Part shown: piece after piece, positions 25,373-33,979 of the stretch
How the letters are laid out: each line of letters opens with the position of its first letter
How positions within the stretch are numbered: position 1 is the first letter of the stretch
Assembly (NCBI GenBank): GCA_021776785.1
Contig: JAJFFF010000050.1
Location: 52,128-116,127 of the forward strand
Length of the DNA stretch: 64,000 nucleotides
Origin: Planctomycetota bacterium
GTDB lineage: Bacteria; Planctomycetota; PLA2
Direction: 5' to 3'
Position numbers and translations under genes: made by a program
Notes under the pieces: generated by a model
Databases searched by the model: none
Told to the model about the DNA's origin: nothing
What the model saw: only the letters and a program-made list of their open reading frames with translations

Positions 25373-28024
25373 TTAGCGCGATAGCATCGAGGCTTCCGCT
25401 TGCATGTCGGTGATCGTCGCGGTGACGACAATCATCAGGTGCTCCACCTCTTCCGACTTTCCTTGGCGGCTGAACAAAAAGCCCAACACCGGGATGTTGC
25501 CGAGGATCGGCGTCGTCGACTTGAGGTCTTGCGTTCGAATGGACTTGAGTCCACCGAGCAACACGGTGCCTCCGTCCGGAATGCGAACGGTGCTCTGCGC
25601 TTGGCGAATCTCGATCTCCGGCAGCTGGATCACCACCGGGCTCTGCGCCGCAAACACCGCGATCGCGGCACCGAGCAGCGTCTGAAACGTCGCGATCGGC
25701 GATTGCACTTCCACCACGGTGGGGCGCAACTCGAGCGTGATGAACTGGCGGTCGTTGCTGACCGTCGGGCGGACGTCTAGCACGACACCGTCCTGCAACA
25801 CGCCGATCACCGGATCGGCAATGAACTGCGTCTGCGCGACTTCGACGTCGAAGTCTTGCACGAAACTGATCTGGCGCACGGCCGACAGGTTGGCGCGTTG
25901 CGTGTTGTAAACCGTGAGGCTCGGCGTCGTGATCTCGCGAACGCGCGAACTCTTCTCCGTGGCGCGCACGATCGCACTCACCGACAAGTCATCGATAAAC
26001 GTGACCGCAAACGTTCCGCCACCGAGGGCGCTCAGTGCGGAACCCAACGCCGACCCGAAGATGTTTTCGCTGCGAGCGCGAATGTCGCCATCGCTGCCGT
26101 CGTTGAAGAACAGACCCGACGAGGGCGCGAGCGCCGCACCGCCGGAACTCACTCCGGGACCGCCGTTATCGAGCGCCGCCGAAGCGTTGTCATCTAAGCC
26201 CGACGTCACATCGTCGAGCACGGCCAGCGGACCTCCGTTGGCGCCGCCGAGGCCGCGAATATCAACGCCGACGTCGCGCAAGAACGCATCCGTGATGGCG
26301 AGGAACTTCGACTCGATCGTGATGACGACGCCGCCGAACGAGCGCAGGTCGTCTAAGAACCGCGCCACGTCCTGTTGCACGTCCGCCGGCGCGTGAATGA
26401 CAAGGTTTTTGCCCTGGGCGTTAAGCGTGCCGCCGTCTTCCTCCCAAACCGAGGGGCGGACCGACGCACGGACAAGCTCCATCAACTCTTCGATCGAGCC
26501 GTACTGCTGCACCGTTTCTTCGGCCTGTCCGCCAAAGAGCGGCGTCTCGCTATCTTCGTCCACGCCGATCTGCGTGATCTGCGGCGGAATGTAATCGACG
26601 AGTCCGAGCGTGAGGTCCGCGACCGGATGAATACGCAAAACCGACTCGCGCTTGCGGTTGGCCTTGCTGATGAAGCGGATGACGTTGCCGACCACCTCGT
26701 AGACGACTTCGCCTTCTGCCGAAACCTGGCCCATGATGAGGTCGAGGGCGTCACGCACGGTGACGCGATTGACCTGCAAGGTCACTTCGGCCGACTCGAG
26801 ATCGCTCTTGACGCGCGCGTCGATGACAAAGTTCAGCCCGCTCGACGCGGTCAAGTAGTCCACGACCTCGGAAAACGCGGTGTTCTCAAACGGAAGATCG
26901 ATGACCGCCGTGCGCATCGAGCTCAAAACGGCCTGCTCTTCAGGCGTGAGCGTGCGACCGGCCGCCGCGCTGTTTTGCGACGCACGCAAGCGCGTGATGT
27001 TGTCCCAAAATGCCTGCGAGGGCCAACGCAGGATGGCTGACTGCGGCACCTTGGCGCGCTCGATGTCAACCTGCCAGCGTCGGAACGAATCTTTGAGATC
27101 GCGGAGGTACCGCTCCGACATGGTGCGGCGCCGCGCCCGACGTCCGTTAAGGACGATGTCGTTGGCGACCGCGTTGTCCGGCTCGTCGACCAAGACCTCC
27201 TCGGCTTTGGAAACCGCGACGTCGAACTGCTCCGCGTTGAACGCGTCAATCGCGCTGCTGAGCAGGGTCGCCCGCTGCGCCCGCGCTTCAAACATCGCGC
27301 GCTCTTCGAGCTTCGATTCGTTGGCGATCGCGTCGTTTGTGTCCTGTTCGAGTTTCTTGGCGCGTGCGTCACGGACGGTGTCGTTAAGATCGTCCATCGC
27401 GAGTCGCGCGGCGCTGCCGAGCGAAGTGAGCTCGGAGTCGCCACCACCGGGCGAGAGGCGCTTGCCGGTCTCGGCAATGAATAGCGCGCGTTCCAACGAG
27501 CGGCGGGCCGCGTCGAAGTCCCCGGCGGCCTTGGCCGTTGCGGCTTCGTCCATCAAGCGCTGGATGCGAACCTTTTGTTCGCCCAATCGCGCTTCGTACG
27601 CCGCGGCCGCATCTTCCAGCATGCCGTCCGCATCGCCCATGCGATCGCCACGCAGCGCCAAGATGTCGCGGCGCAAGTTCAGAGCGAGTTCGCTCTCGGG
27701 ACGGAATCCAAGCGCGCGCGTGACGGCGTCGTACGCAGCATCCAAGCGCTGTGCTTTGTACTCCGTTTGCGCCATCGCAAACTGACGGTCAAACATCGCC
27801 GTCCGGAACTCATCGTCGTGGGGGATGTCGTGGGGGATGTCGCGAGCGATGGACGCCCCGCCCGAACTCTCTTCCCCGCACCCGGCGTCAAACGCACCAG
27901 CTTCCATGGTGTCGCGCGACGAAGCGCCATCGGTGTCCCCGGGGTCCTGCTTCGTCTTGCGGCCACATGAAACACACAGAACCAACGCGCAAAAAAGCGC
28001 AATCGGGGTACGAAATTCCGGCAT
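25373..28024 (-). CDS. Secretin-domain lipoprotein with TPR region (type II/III secretion or pilus-type)
   Basis: The 883-residue protein starts with a lipoprotein-like signal (CALVLCVSCGRK). It continues with TPR-like helical repeats (TEYKAQRLDAAYDAVTRALGF) and an STN-type short domain (LPFENTAFSEVVDYLT). It ends with a secretin domain carrying VPIPDGGTVLLGGL-like (here VRIPDGGTVLLGGL), TTPILGNIPVLGFLF and HLMIVVTATI motifs. Secretins form outer-membrane gates. No other secretion or pilus genes are nearby, so the partner machinery must be encoded elsewhere. The ATG at 28024 has AAGGG about 6 nt upstream. Confidence 0.88.
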   Translation of the reverse strand: MPEFRTPIALFCALVLCVSCGRKTKQDPGDTDGASSRDTMEAGAFDAGCGEESSGGASIARDIPHDIPHDDEFRTAMFDRQFAMAQTEYKAQRLDAAYDAVTRALGFRPESELALNLRRDILALRGDRMGDADGMLEDAAAAYEARLGEQKVRIQRLMDEAATAKAAGDFDAARRSLERALFIAETGKRLSPGGGDSELTSLGSAARLAMDDLNDTVRDARAKKLEQDTNDAIANESKLEERAMFEARAQRATLLSSAIDAFNAEQFDVAVSKAEEVLVDEPDNAVANDIVLNGRRARRRTMSERYLRDLKDSFRRWQVDIERAKVPQSAILRWPSQAFWDNITRLRASQNSAAAGRTLTPEEQAVLSSMRTAVIDLPFENTAFSEVVDYLTASSGLNFVIDARVKSDLESAEVTLQVNRVTVRDALDLIMGQVSAEGEVVYEVVGNVIRFISKANRKRESVLRIHPVADLTLGLVDYIPPQITQIGVDEDSETPLFGGQAEETVQQYGSIEELMELVRASVRPSVWEEDGGTLNAQGKNLVIHAPADVQQDVARFLDDLRSFGGVVITIESKFLAITDAFLRDVGVDIRGLGGANGGPLAVLDDVTSGLDDNASAALDNGGPGVSSGGAALAPSSGLFFNDGSDGDIRARSENIFGSALGSALSALGGGTFAVTFIDDLSVSAIVRATEKSSRVREITTPSLTVYNTQRANLSAVRQISFVQDFDVEVAQTQFIADPVIGVLQDGVVLDVRPTVSNDRQFITLELRPTVVEVQSPIATFQTLLGAAIAVFAAQSPVVIQLPEIEIRQAQSTVRIPDGGTVLLGGLKSIRTQDLKSTTPILGNIPVLGFLFSRQGKSEEVEHLMIVVTATITDMQAEASMLSR

Positions 28025-28262
28025 GGATACCCTTGTCATTAGCTTAGACCTCGCCCTCGAAGGAAGACGCGACACTCTACCAACATGGGATTTGCGTGTC
28101 ATCGGTGGAACATGGAGAAGCGCCCCCCTGGAATAATGTGAGGGGCGCACGCGGTGCGGGGTTGGCGACGGGGCGGGCTGAACTTCTCCCCGATGGGCGT
28201 AAGTCGCTCCATTCCAAGGGGTTCGGACCGACCTAACGGCTTGCTTTCTATTAGGGGCTGCT

Positions 28263-28730
28263 CTAGTCGTCGTCTTCGGTCTTGGGATCGGGGTCGGCGA
28301 ACCAATAGAACAAGAACGCGCCGCCCTGCAGGCCGGCCACGCCGAGGATCCCGTACGGCTCGGCTAAGTTGGTCAGCTCAGCGACCTCGGGGACCGAAAA
28401 CCCAAACGTCTTGCCGATGTCGTTGCCCTGCGCGTGGTAGACGACAATCGTCGCCACCTGGAGGCCGACCGCGATGAAGAACGCGAAGAAATCGCCGAAA
28501 CCGACCGACTCGCCGCGGTTTTTCGCGCCCCAGCGTGCCAGTAGCACGACCACCATGGCGGCCGAAACCGGCAGCAGCAGCATGGGGATGTAGCGGGTGG
28601 CGTACTTGGTCACCGGCTCGACGATGTCGGCTTTGCCCGTGTTCAACGCCCAAAAGCTGAGAAAGGCCAGGGTCAGCGCGAAGAGCGCCAGCCGCGTGAC
28701 GCCATAGAGAAGCTGCGTAATCGGTCGCAT
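28263..28730 (-). CDS. Membrane protein, four predicted TM segments, unknown function
   Basis: The 155-residue hydrophobic protein has four likely helices (RLALFALTLAFLSFWAL, YIPMLLLPVSAAMVVVLLA, FGDFFAFFIAVGLQVATIVVY, GILGVAGLQGGAFLFYWFA) and an acidic tail. No family is recognised. The ATG at 28730 starts the first amphipathic/hydrophobic stretch. Confidence 0.6.
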   Translation of the reverse strand: MRPITQLLYGVTRLALFALTLAFLSFWALNTGKADIVEPVTKYATRYIPMLLLPVSAAMVVVLLARWGAKNRGESVGFGDFFAFFIAVGLQVATIVVYHAQGNDIGKTFGFSVPEVAELTNLAEPYGILGVAGLQGGAFLFYWFADPDPKTEDDD

Positions 28731-29093
28731 AGGGGCAATTGTGGCCGCAACGCATAGCTCAGCGCAATCTTCCGTTCGATTGGACGGGGTCCCGGCGGGC
28801 GCGGGTTGGCGCCGCCAGCGGCCGGATCGGCGCCGGAACACGCCGGTCGACGGCCGTTGGATCGTATTCAAGGGAGGGAGTGGGGCCCGAGAAGGGGGGC
28901 GGATCGTGGTTGCGCCGGATGCGCGGAGCGGTCGCGCCTGGCCGCCGTCCGCGCGGCCGCATATTGACAGTGATCTGTCAAGTCACGGCGCGCACCTTGG
29001 GCGCCGCGGACCGTGAAACGGTCGAGCACGGGGCGACGAGCGTGCCCGCCGCGATCCCACGGGACGCAGGCGGGCGCGGAAGCGTAATAAAGC
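28731..29093. other. 363-bp gap without a supported gene
   Basis: The GC-rich frames present are not convincing genes. The only structured element seen is the palindrome at 28964-28981. Confidence 0.45.
28964..28981. promoter_or_regulatory. Perfect palindrome TTGACAG-TGAT-CTGTCAA, possible operator
   Basis: Two 7-bp arms form a perfect inverted repeat around 4 bp, in a gap between convergent genes. It is the size of a dimeric regulator site, but no regulator gene is adjacent and no flanking gene points away from it. Confidence 0.3.
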
Positions 29094-29477
29094 TCAGGGC
29101 TCTTCGGATCCGCCCGGCGTTGCAACGGAGCGACCGGCGGCCGCTGCGGACGCTTCGACGAACGCGCGGTCGCACCACAGCGTGTGGTATCGCAGCCTCG
29201 TGATCGTGCCGTCGCGGATCGTAAGCGCGATGATGACATCGACGGGGCCGCTGGGCCCGTGCGTCAGCCAGACGGTTTCGTCGTCGATCCGTTCGGCCAG
29301 AAGCGGCGGCTTTTCTCCCAGCATATGCGTAAACGATCCGGCGCGGATGGCGTCCGGTCCGACTTCGGGGGGAACCGAAGCGCCGACCAACTCCGTTGCG
29401 GTGTCGGCGGCAAGCAGCGCCCCCAAGTCATCGGTCGAACGCGCGTTGAAAGCGGCAACAAAGCGAGCGGAGGACAT
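29094..29477 (-). CDS. SnoaL/NTF2-like protein
   Basis: This 127-residue protein has the alpha+beta barrel pattern of SnoaL-like proteins: FVAAFNARSTDDLGALLAADT at the start and a late strand DVIIALTIRDGTITRLRYH. Such proteins are small isomerases, hydrolases or binding domains; the activity here is unknown. The ATG at 29477 begins the conserved first helix. Confidence 0.65.
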   Translation of the reverse strand: MSSARFVAAFNARSTDDLGALLAADTATELVGASVPPEVGPDAIRAGSFTHMLGEKPPLLAERIDDETVWLTHGPSGPVDVIIALTIRDGTITRLRYHTLWCDRAFVEASAAAAGRSVATPGGSEEP

Positions 29478-29509
29478 GCCGCGAGCATAACCGCTGGTAC
29501 GCTGGCCGC

Positions 29510-29722
29510 ATGAAGGGAACCTGTCCGCGCTGCGAAGAGCAGCCCAAGTCGGTCCAAGCCGAGACGACACACGTCATCGTGGGCGGCCGCGAGCGCAAGG
29601 CGATTCAGTTCCTGTGTTCGTCGTGCCAAGCGATCCTGAGCGTTCAGTTCGATCCGCGCGAACGAGACATCGACCTGTCCGAACGGTTGGTGCGCGACCT
29701 TCGGTCTCAATTGCGCCGTTAG
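29510..29722 (+). CDS. Small zinc-ribbon protein
   Basis: The 70-residue protein has a CPRC ... CSSC pair spaced by about 30 residues, a typical zinc knuckle, followed by a charged helix (ERLVRDLRSQLRR). The function is unknown. Confidence 0.55.
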   Translation: MKGTCPRCEEQPKSVQAETTHVIVGGRERKAIQFLCSSCQAILSVQFDPRERDIDLSERLVRDLRSQLRR

Positions 29723-29783
29723 ACCGACCTCGCCAGCTCGGACGGCCGGCTCATGAGAGGCAGGTGGTTGTACGATCATCGGC

Positions 29784-30530
29784 ATGTCGAACGATAAACC
29801 GAGCCGCGAAATGGCGGACTTCTATGACGTCTTTGTGGATTGGGAGGGGCGTCTCTCGCGCGAGATGCCGGGGCTTCTCGTTGCGCTCGAGGGATGCCGG
29901 CGCGTGCTCGATGTCGGGTGCGGCACGGGGCGCCATGTCGAAGCGTTGTGCAAGGCCGGTTTTGATGCGTACGGCGCGGATGCGTCCCCGGCGATGCTTG
30001 AGCAGGCGATCGAGCACACGCAGACGCCGGACCGATTCTTCGAATGGCGAGTTGGAACGCCGCCGCCGGAGCGCGAGCGGTTCGACGCGGTCATCGCGAT
30101 GGGAAACGTGTGGCCGCAGATTCTCGAAGAGGATGAGATCGACGCGGCGCTGGCCGGTTTGCGCGACGTACTGCGTCCCGGCGGAAAAGTCGTGATGGGC
30201 ATGAAGGCGCTCGAAGCGCACCGTGAGACGAACAACCCATATCTGCCGTTGCTGCGCCGCGAACACGAAGGCGAACCGATCTGGTTTATCCGCTACATCG
30301 ACTTCACGCCAAAACCGCCGCTCGCCGAAATGCACATGGTGATCGCCAAGGGCGAAAACCAATGCGTACTACACAAGAGCGGCCGCGTCCGTTCATGGAG
30401 CGCAAGCGAACTCAAAAAGCGATTCGAGAAAGGCGGATTCGAACACGTACAAGTCTCCGCAAAACTGATCGACCCGACCGCGCCGCCGGTGGGGGCGGAT
30501 GTTTTTCTAAGAGCCGCGATGCTGGGTTAG
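29784..30530 (+). CDS. Class I SAM-dependent methyltransferase
   Basis: This 248-residue protein has the class I motif I VLDVGCGTGRHVEAL, followed by the acidic motif II AYGADASPAML and motif IV FDAVIAMGNVW. The substrate cannot be inferred. There are no neighbouring pathway genes. Confidence 0.85.
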   Translation: MSNDKPSREMADFYDVFVDWEGRLSREMPGLLVALEGCRRVLDVGCGTGRHVEALCKAGFDAYGADASPAMLEQAIEHTQTPDRFFEWRVGTPPPERERFDAVIAMGNVWPQILEEDEIDAALAGLRDVLRPGGKVVMGMKALEAHRETNNPYLPLLRREHEGEPIWFIRYIDFTPKPPLAEMHMVIAKGENQCVLHKSGRVRSWSASELKKRFEKGGFEHVQVSAKLIDPTAPPVGADVFLRAAMLG

Positions 30531-30577
30531 CACGGATTTGCGCTTCATGTCGCGGCGGCATTTACGCAGCGCCATGA

Positions 30578-31780
30578 TCAAACCGAGCCACCCTTCTGGT
30601 TGAGCTGCGTGTCGATCATCTCCAGCGTAATGTCGACAGGTTCGAGGGCCTGGTCTTCTTCGGCCCCGTGGCCAGACCAGTACTTTTCAAACGCCTCCTG
30701 AAAAGACCGCGAGGCAGTCGTCTCCATCATCGATGGGGCCAGCGCGCCCAAGTCTTCTTCAAACTGGAGTAGGCCGATTCCGCCTGTGGATTCTTGTCCA
30801 ACTTGGAAGTAGATGGCCAGTTGTGTCCGCGACATACCTCGCCTGATCAGGGCGAATGACACACCCAGCCAACCGGCGGTCTCAGCGCAGACATACTTAA
30901 ATTGCACCAAGCGCTTCTCGCGTTCACCGAGGAGAATCGCGCGCTTCAGGTGCTCCAGTAGCGCCCGTTGGCCCTGAAGCATCTTGATTGGGTCTTTTGA
31001 TCCTCGGAAGAAAAACATCCGTTGGTAGCTGGCACCGTTTTCGATCGCGCGCTCGATCGCGTCGAAATACCGTACGTAGTGTGCTTCGTCCCACTTGTGC
31101 TTCCAGCCAGACGCCACTCGTGTGAACACGGAGATTCGATCCGCACCAGGTTTTGAAATCGACTTTGCCAGCCCATCGACGAGATCAGCTTCCAGTTTGC
31201 TCCCTCTCGCCGATGCCCAGTCGAGGTGAACGGGCGAGGTGTTCATGATGTTTAAGACGTGACCAACGAAAAGTGCAATCGACCCGGCGCCAAGAACCGA
31301 TTCGATCGCCACGGCCGTGCGCGCCGCGTGGCTTGTCGCGTCCGGCTGTAGATCGCCAATTCCGAGAGTTGACCAAGTAACGACGCTGAAGTAGAGCGAA
31401 CTCCAGAAGTCCATTGTGACGTCATCGAACACAGAATGGTCTCGGTAGATGAACGCGAACGCCACGATCGAGAGCACGGCAAACAAGATGGCAGTGATCA
31501 GCCAACGGAGACGCACGTTTCGAGCGCTTACGGCATAGGAGTCGTTCAGAGTCTTGGCTTGAGCCCACGAACCGCAGGCGACGGCGAAGTACAACCAGCA
31601 CAATCCGCCCCCAGCAACGCCCATGAGCAAGAACAGCACCGCGAACAACGCGGCGGGCCGCCTAACGAACTCGCCCAGAGCGTGGCGGCATTGCCTGAAG
31701 GCGTCTTTAACCCACATGTCGACGTGGCCGAGCAACCACTTCCATGTGCGGTCCATAGTCCGCACGACCTTGTCCCACAT
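30578..31780 (-). CDS. Two-TM potassium-channel-like protein with C-terminal cytosolic domain
   Basis: The 400-residue protein has hydrophobic helices at about 44-70 and 93-112. A pore loop SLYFSVVTWSTLGIGDLQP follows, then a final membrane helix. The filter TLGIGD resembles the potassium-channel signature T-V-G-Y-G-D, with Leu and Ile replacing Val and Tyr. Residues about 190-400 form a soluble domain of unknown fold. Sampled base composition (about 57% GC) is lower than in the neighbouring core genes (about 70% in one sampled line), consistent with later acquisition. Confidence 0.7.
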   Translation of the reverse strand: MWDKVVRTMDRTWKWLLGHVDMWVKDAFRQCRHALGEFVRRPAALFAVLFLLMGVAGGGLCWLYFAVACGSWAQAKTLNDSYAVSARNVRLRWLITAILFAVLSIVAFAFIYRDHSVFDDVTMDFWSSLYFSVVTWSTLGIGDLQPDATSHAARTAVAIESVLGAGSIALFVGHVLNIMNTSPVHLDWASARGSKLEADLVDGLAKSISKPGADRISVFTRVASGWKHKWDEAHYVRYFDAIERAIENGASYQRMFFFRGSKDPIKMLQGQRALLEHLKRAILLGEREKRLVQFKYVCAETAGWLGVSFALIRRGMSRTQLAIYFQVGQESTGGIGLLQFEEDLGALAPSMMETTASRSFQEAFEKYWSGHGAEEDQALEPVDITLEMIDTQLNQKGGSV

Positions 31781-32140
31781 TCCTAACTAACCCTGATGAT
31801 CCAGTGGACGCAGACGATAGCCGGTCCGATTTGTGTGTCCCGCGGCAGCGGATGATGTGTACTTGTTCCGTGCGAGCGCCGTACTCCACTGGTCTCGTCG
31901 GGTTGCCTTGCCATTCCAATCTCCCGTACGCCGTCGCGGCGCGCCTTCGCTTCCCACTTCGATAAGAATTATGGTCGATCTTGCTGGTTTACATCAAGGC
32001 CCGTTTGACAGTTGCAACTGCACCAATCCGTGCGGTTACATCGCGCCCATTCCGGCCGCGATGCTAGGACGCCGGCCCGGACGCGTCGCGTGCGAGAATG
32101 TTTGAACCCGCGGGCTCGGTTTCACGACATAGAGTCGAGC
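31781..32140. other. 360-bp intergenic region without a supported gene
   Basis: No convincing gene, hairpin terminator or repeat is seen. A TTGACA box occurs near 32002 but lacks a matching -10 element at 17 bp. The region separates the channel gene from the divergent sigma factor gene. Confidence 0.4.
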
Positions 32141-32668
32141 ATGGGCAAAACGCGGCGCGAGCTGACCGACGAGTGGCTTGTCCTGGCTTGCCAGGATGGC
32201 GATTCCGCCGCGTTTGACCGCCTTGTCGCCCGCTGGCAAAAGCCGCTTTGGCGACACGCCCGGCGCGTGACCGGTCGCGACGACCTTGCGTGGGATGCGT
32301 TGCAGGAGGCTTGGCTCGCCATCGTCAAGGGACTGGGGCGCCTTGCGGATCCGGCTCGATTTTCGGCGTGGGCGCACGCCGTCGTGCGCCACAAGAGCGT
32401 GGATCTCGTTCGTGCGGATCGGGGCCGCCGCGAAGTACTCGATGAAATGCGGAGGCGACACGAGCAGCCATCCACGTCGGGAACCGACATCGAAGCACTC
32501 ACGCGGGCCATCCAGTCGCTCGCACCAAAGCATCGCGAGGTGTTGGCGCTGCACTACCGTGATGGCTTCGACATAGTCGAGATGGGCGCACTCCTCGATG
32601 TGGCGCCGGGAACTGTGAAATCGCGACTGCACTATGCACGTCAACAACTAAAGGAGAAGCTGGCATGA
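32141..32668 (+). CDS. ECF-type RNA polymerase sigma factor
   Basis: The 175-residue protein has sigma region 2 (FDRLVARWQKPLWRHARRV, DDLAWDALQEAWLAIVK) and region 4 (LAPKHREVLALHYRDGFDI with a helix-turn-helix MGALLDVAPGTVKSRLHYAR). The ATG at 32141 fits the family start. It overlaps the next membrane-protein gene by 4 bp; that product may be the cognate regulator. Confidence 0.9.
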   Translation: MGKTRRELTDEWLVLACQDGDSAAFDRLVARWQKPLWRHARRVTGRDDLAWDALQEAWLAIVKGLGRLADPARFSAWAHAVVRHKSVDLVRADRGRREVLDEMRRRHEQPSTSGTDIEALTRAIQSLAPKHREVLALHYRDGFDIVEMGALLDVAPGTVKSRLHYARQQLKEKLA

Positions 32669-33006
32669 CGTTTTCAGATCAAGACATGCGCGACGCGTTC
32701 GACAAAGAACGTGAGCAGACGCTGCGCGCCGAAGTCGTCGAGAGTTTTCAAGGCCGGCAACGCTGGCTGGTCCTCGTGGTGTGGATCGCGGCGCCGGTGA
32801 TCTTTGGCGTGTCGGTGTGGGCCGCGGTACGGTTTTTCCAGACCGACCACGCCGACGTTCGCAACCTCGTGCTGTTCGCCACAATTTTCATGTGGGCGAG
32901 CGTGGGGGTCGGCCTCTTGAAGTCCTGGTACTACAGCCGCCTCGACCGCAACGCGATCTTACGCGAACTAAAACGCCTCGAGTTGCGCCTGGGTCAAGCG
33001 GAGTAG
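32665..33006 (+). CDS. Two-TM membrane protein coupled to the sigma factor
   Basis: This 113-residue protein has a charged N-terminus, two TM helices (WLVLVVWIAAPVIFGVSVWAA and LVLFATIFMWASVGVGLL) and a basic C-terminal helix (NAILRELKRLELRL). It resembles the DUF6768-type proteins encoded next to sigma factors, though this assignment is by pattern only. Its ATGA overlap with the sigma gene suggests a membrane partner or anti-sigma-like role. Confidence 0.6.
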   Translation: MTFSDQDMRDAFDKEREQTLRAEVVESFQGRQRWLVLVVWIAAPVIFGVSVWAAVRFFQTDHADVRNLVLFATIFMWASVGVGLLKSWYYSRLDRNAILRELKRLELRLGQAE

Positions 33007-33064
33007 CGCGGGCCGGTGGACGGGCTGGGTTACCGACTCAAAGTTCGCGCAGTCGCAAAAAAAA

Positions 33065-33131
33065 GTGGCGGCAGCGCATAGGAATTGAACCTACCTGCCC
33101 GGCGTAACCGGGCACATCGGATTTGAAGTCC
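33065..33131. repeat. Left 67-bp attachment repeat (3' fragment of tRNA-Sec gene)
   Basis: This is identical, base for base, to 40920-40986. It contains the 3' part of the tRNA-Sec gene from the anticodon arm (GGACTTCAAATCC on the minus strand) to CCA. It cannot form a full tRNA because the acceptor 5' strand and D arm are missing. It marks the distal end of the integrated element. Confidence 0.92.
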
Positions 33132-33280
33132 AACCGCAGGACTGTGCATCTCTATTGCAGTAGGCAGGTTAGATCGACTCGGTTCCAATAGGTGGCCTCC
33201 AGGGTGGCTCTACCGTCACCCCGACGGTGGTACTCTGCGAAATCCTGCCGCTGGTTAGGCGGCACCACTTGGAGAAAAGC

Positions 33281-33979
33281 ATGGTCACCGCGTCAGTTCT
33301 AGCTTGCCTGTCTCGTCGCCATATCGATGCGGCGATATTCTTTGCGCGGTCTCTTCATCAACTGGAGTCCGAGAATCGAGATCATATTGGGCCGCTTCCG
33401 GACTCAGTGCGGATTCCATATACATCGTTTGGCATCGCGGCAGTGATCGAGTCGGTGGCGGCGCTGGAGGCGTGCGCAAATGAGTTTTTCCACGGGCTGT
33501 CAGATGCGTGTGCATCTCGAAATCTTCATAAGCTCCCCGATCACGTCAGCGACGTAGCCCCGTTGATCTCGACTCTATGGGCCGAATTCGAGGGGTCGCT
33601 AAGAATCTCAACGCTGGCGAAGTTCGACGTTGCACACTCTGTCGTTCACGGGGTCAAGCTGCCGCGGGGGGGCGAGCCGACACAGTCTGTCCAGTCGCTC
33701 ATCCGGCTTCGCAACGCGCTAGTTCACTTCCGCCCGGAGTGGGACAGCAACGATTCCGGCGATCACGCAAAACTGGAAATCCAGCTCCGGGGTAAGTTTA
33801 ACGTGACTCCGTTTCGTGCAGGGGGCGACTCTTTCTTTCCCAAGTCTTGCTTCGGATTTGGGTGCGGAGAGTGGGCCGTCCTATCTGTTTACGCGTACGT
33901 TGAAGCCTTCTACAAGTCCATCGGGATGCCGTCTCGTTTTGCCGGACTCGACGTCGATATGCGCCGAGCTTCAAAGTGA
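33281..33979 (+). CDS. HEPN-like protein (possible RNase toxin)
   Basis: The 232-residue helical protein contains an R-x4-H motif, R144 to H149 in IRLRNALVHFRPEW, the catalytic signature of HEPN ribonucleases. An earlier helix ESVAALEACANEFFHGL is also typical of the fold. GGAG lies about 6 nt before the ATG at 33281. It converges with the RES gene, with a 9-bp overlap of the 3' ends. HEPN proteins are common toxins or RNA-cleaving defence effectors, but activity is inferred only from the motif. Confidence 0.65.
   Translation: MVTASVLACLSRRHIDAAIFFARSLHQLESENRDHIGPLPDSVRIPYTSFGIAAVIESVAALEACANEFFHGLSDACASRNLHKLPDHVSDVAPLISTLWAEFEGSLRISTLAKFDVAHSVVHGVKLPRGGEPTQSVQSLIRLRNALVHFRPEWDSNDSGDHAKLEIQLRGKFNVTPFRAGGDSFFPKSCFGFGCGEWAVLSVYAYVEAFYKSIGMPSRFAGLDVDMRRASK

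Noticed and set aside
24750..25413. Long open frames on both strands through the tandem repeat
   Set aside because: They are open only through biased composition, have low-complexity Arg/Pro/Lys or Leu/Trp/Val translations, and lie on the repeat in several frames.
33065..33131. A second tRNA-Sec gene
   Set aside because: Only the 3' part is present; the acceptor 5' strand and D arm are replaced by unrelated sequence.
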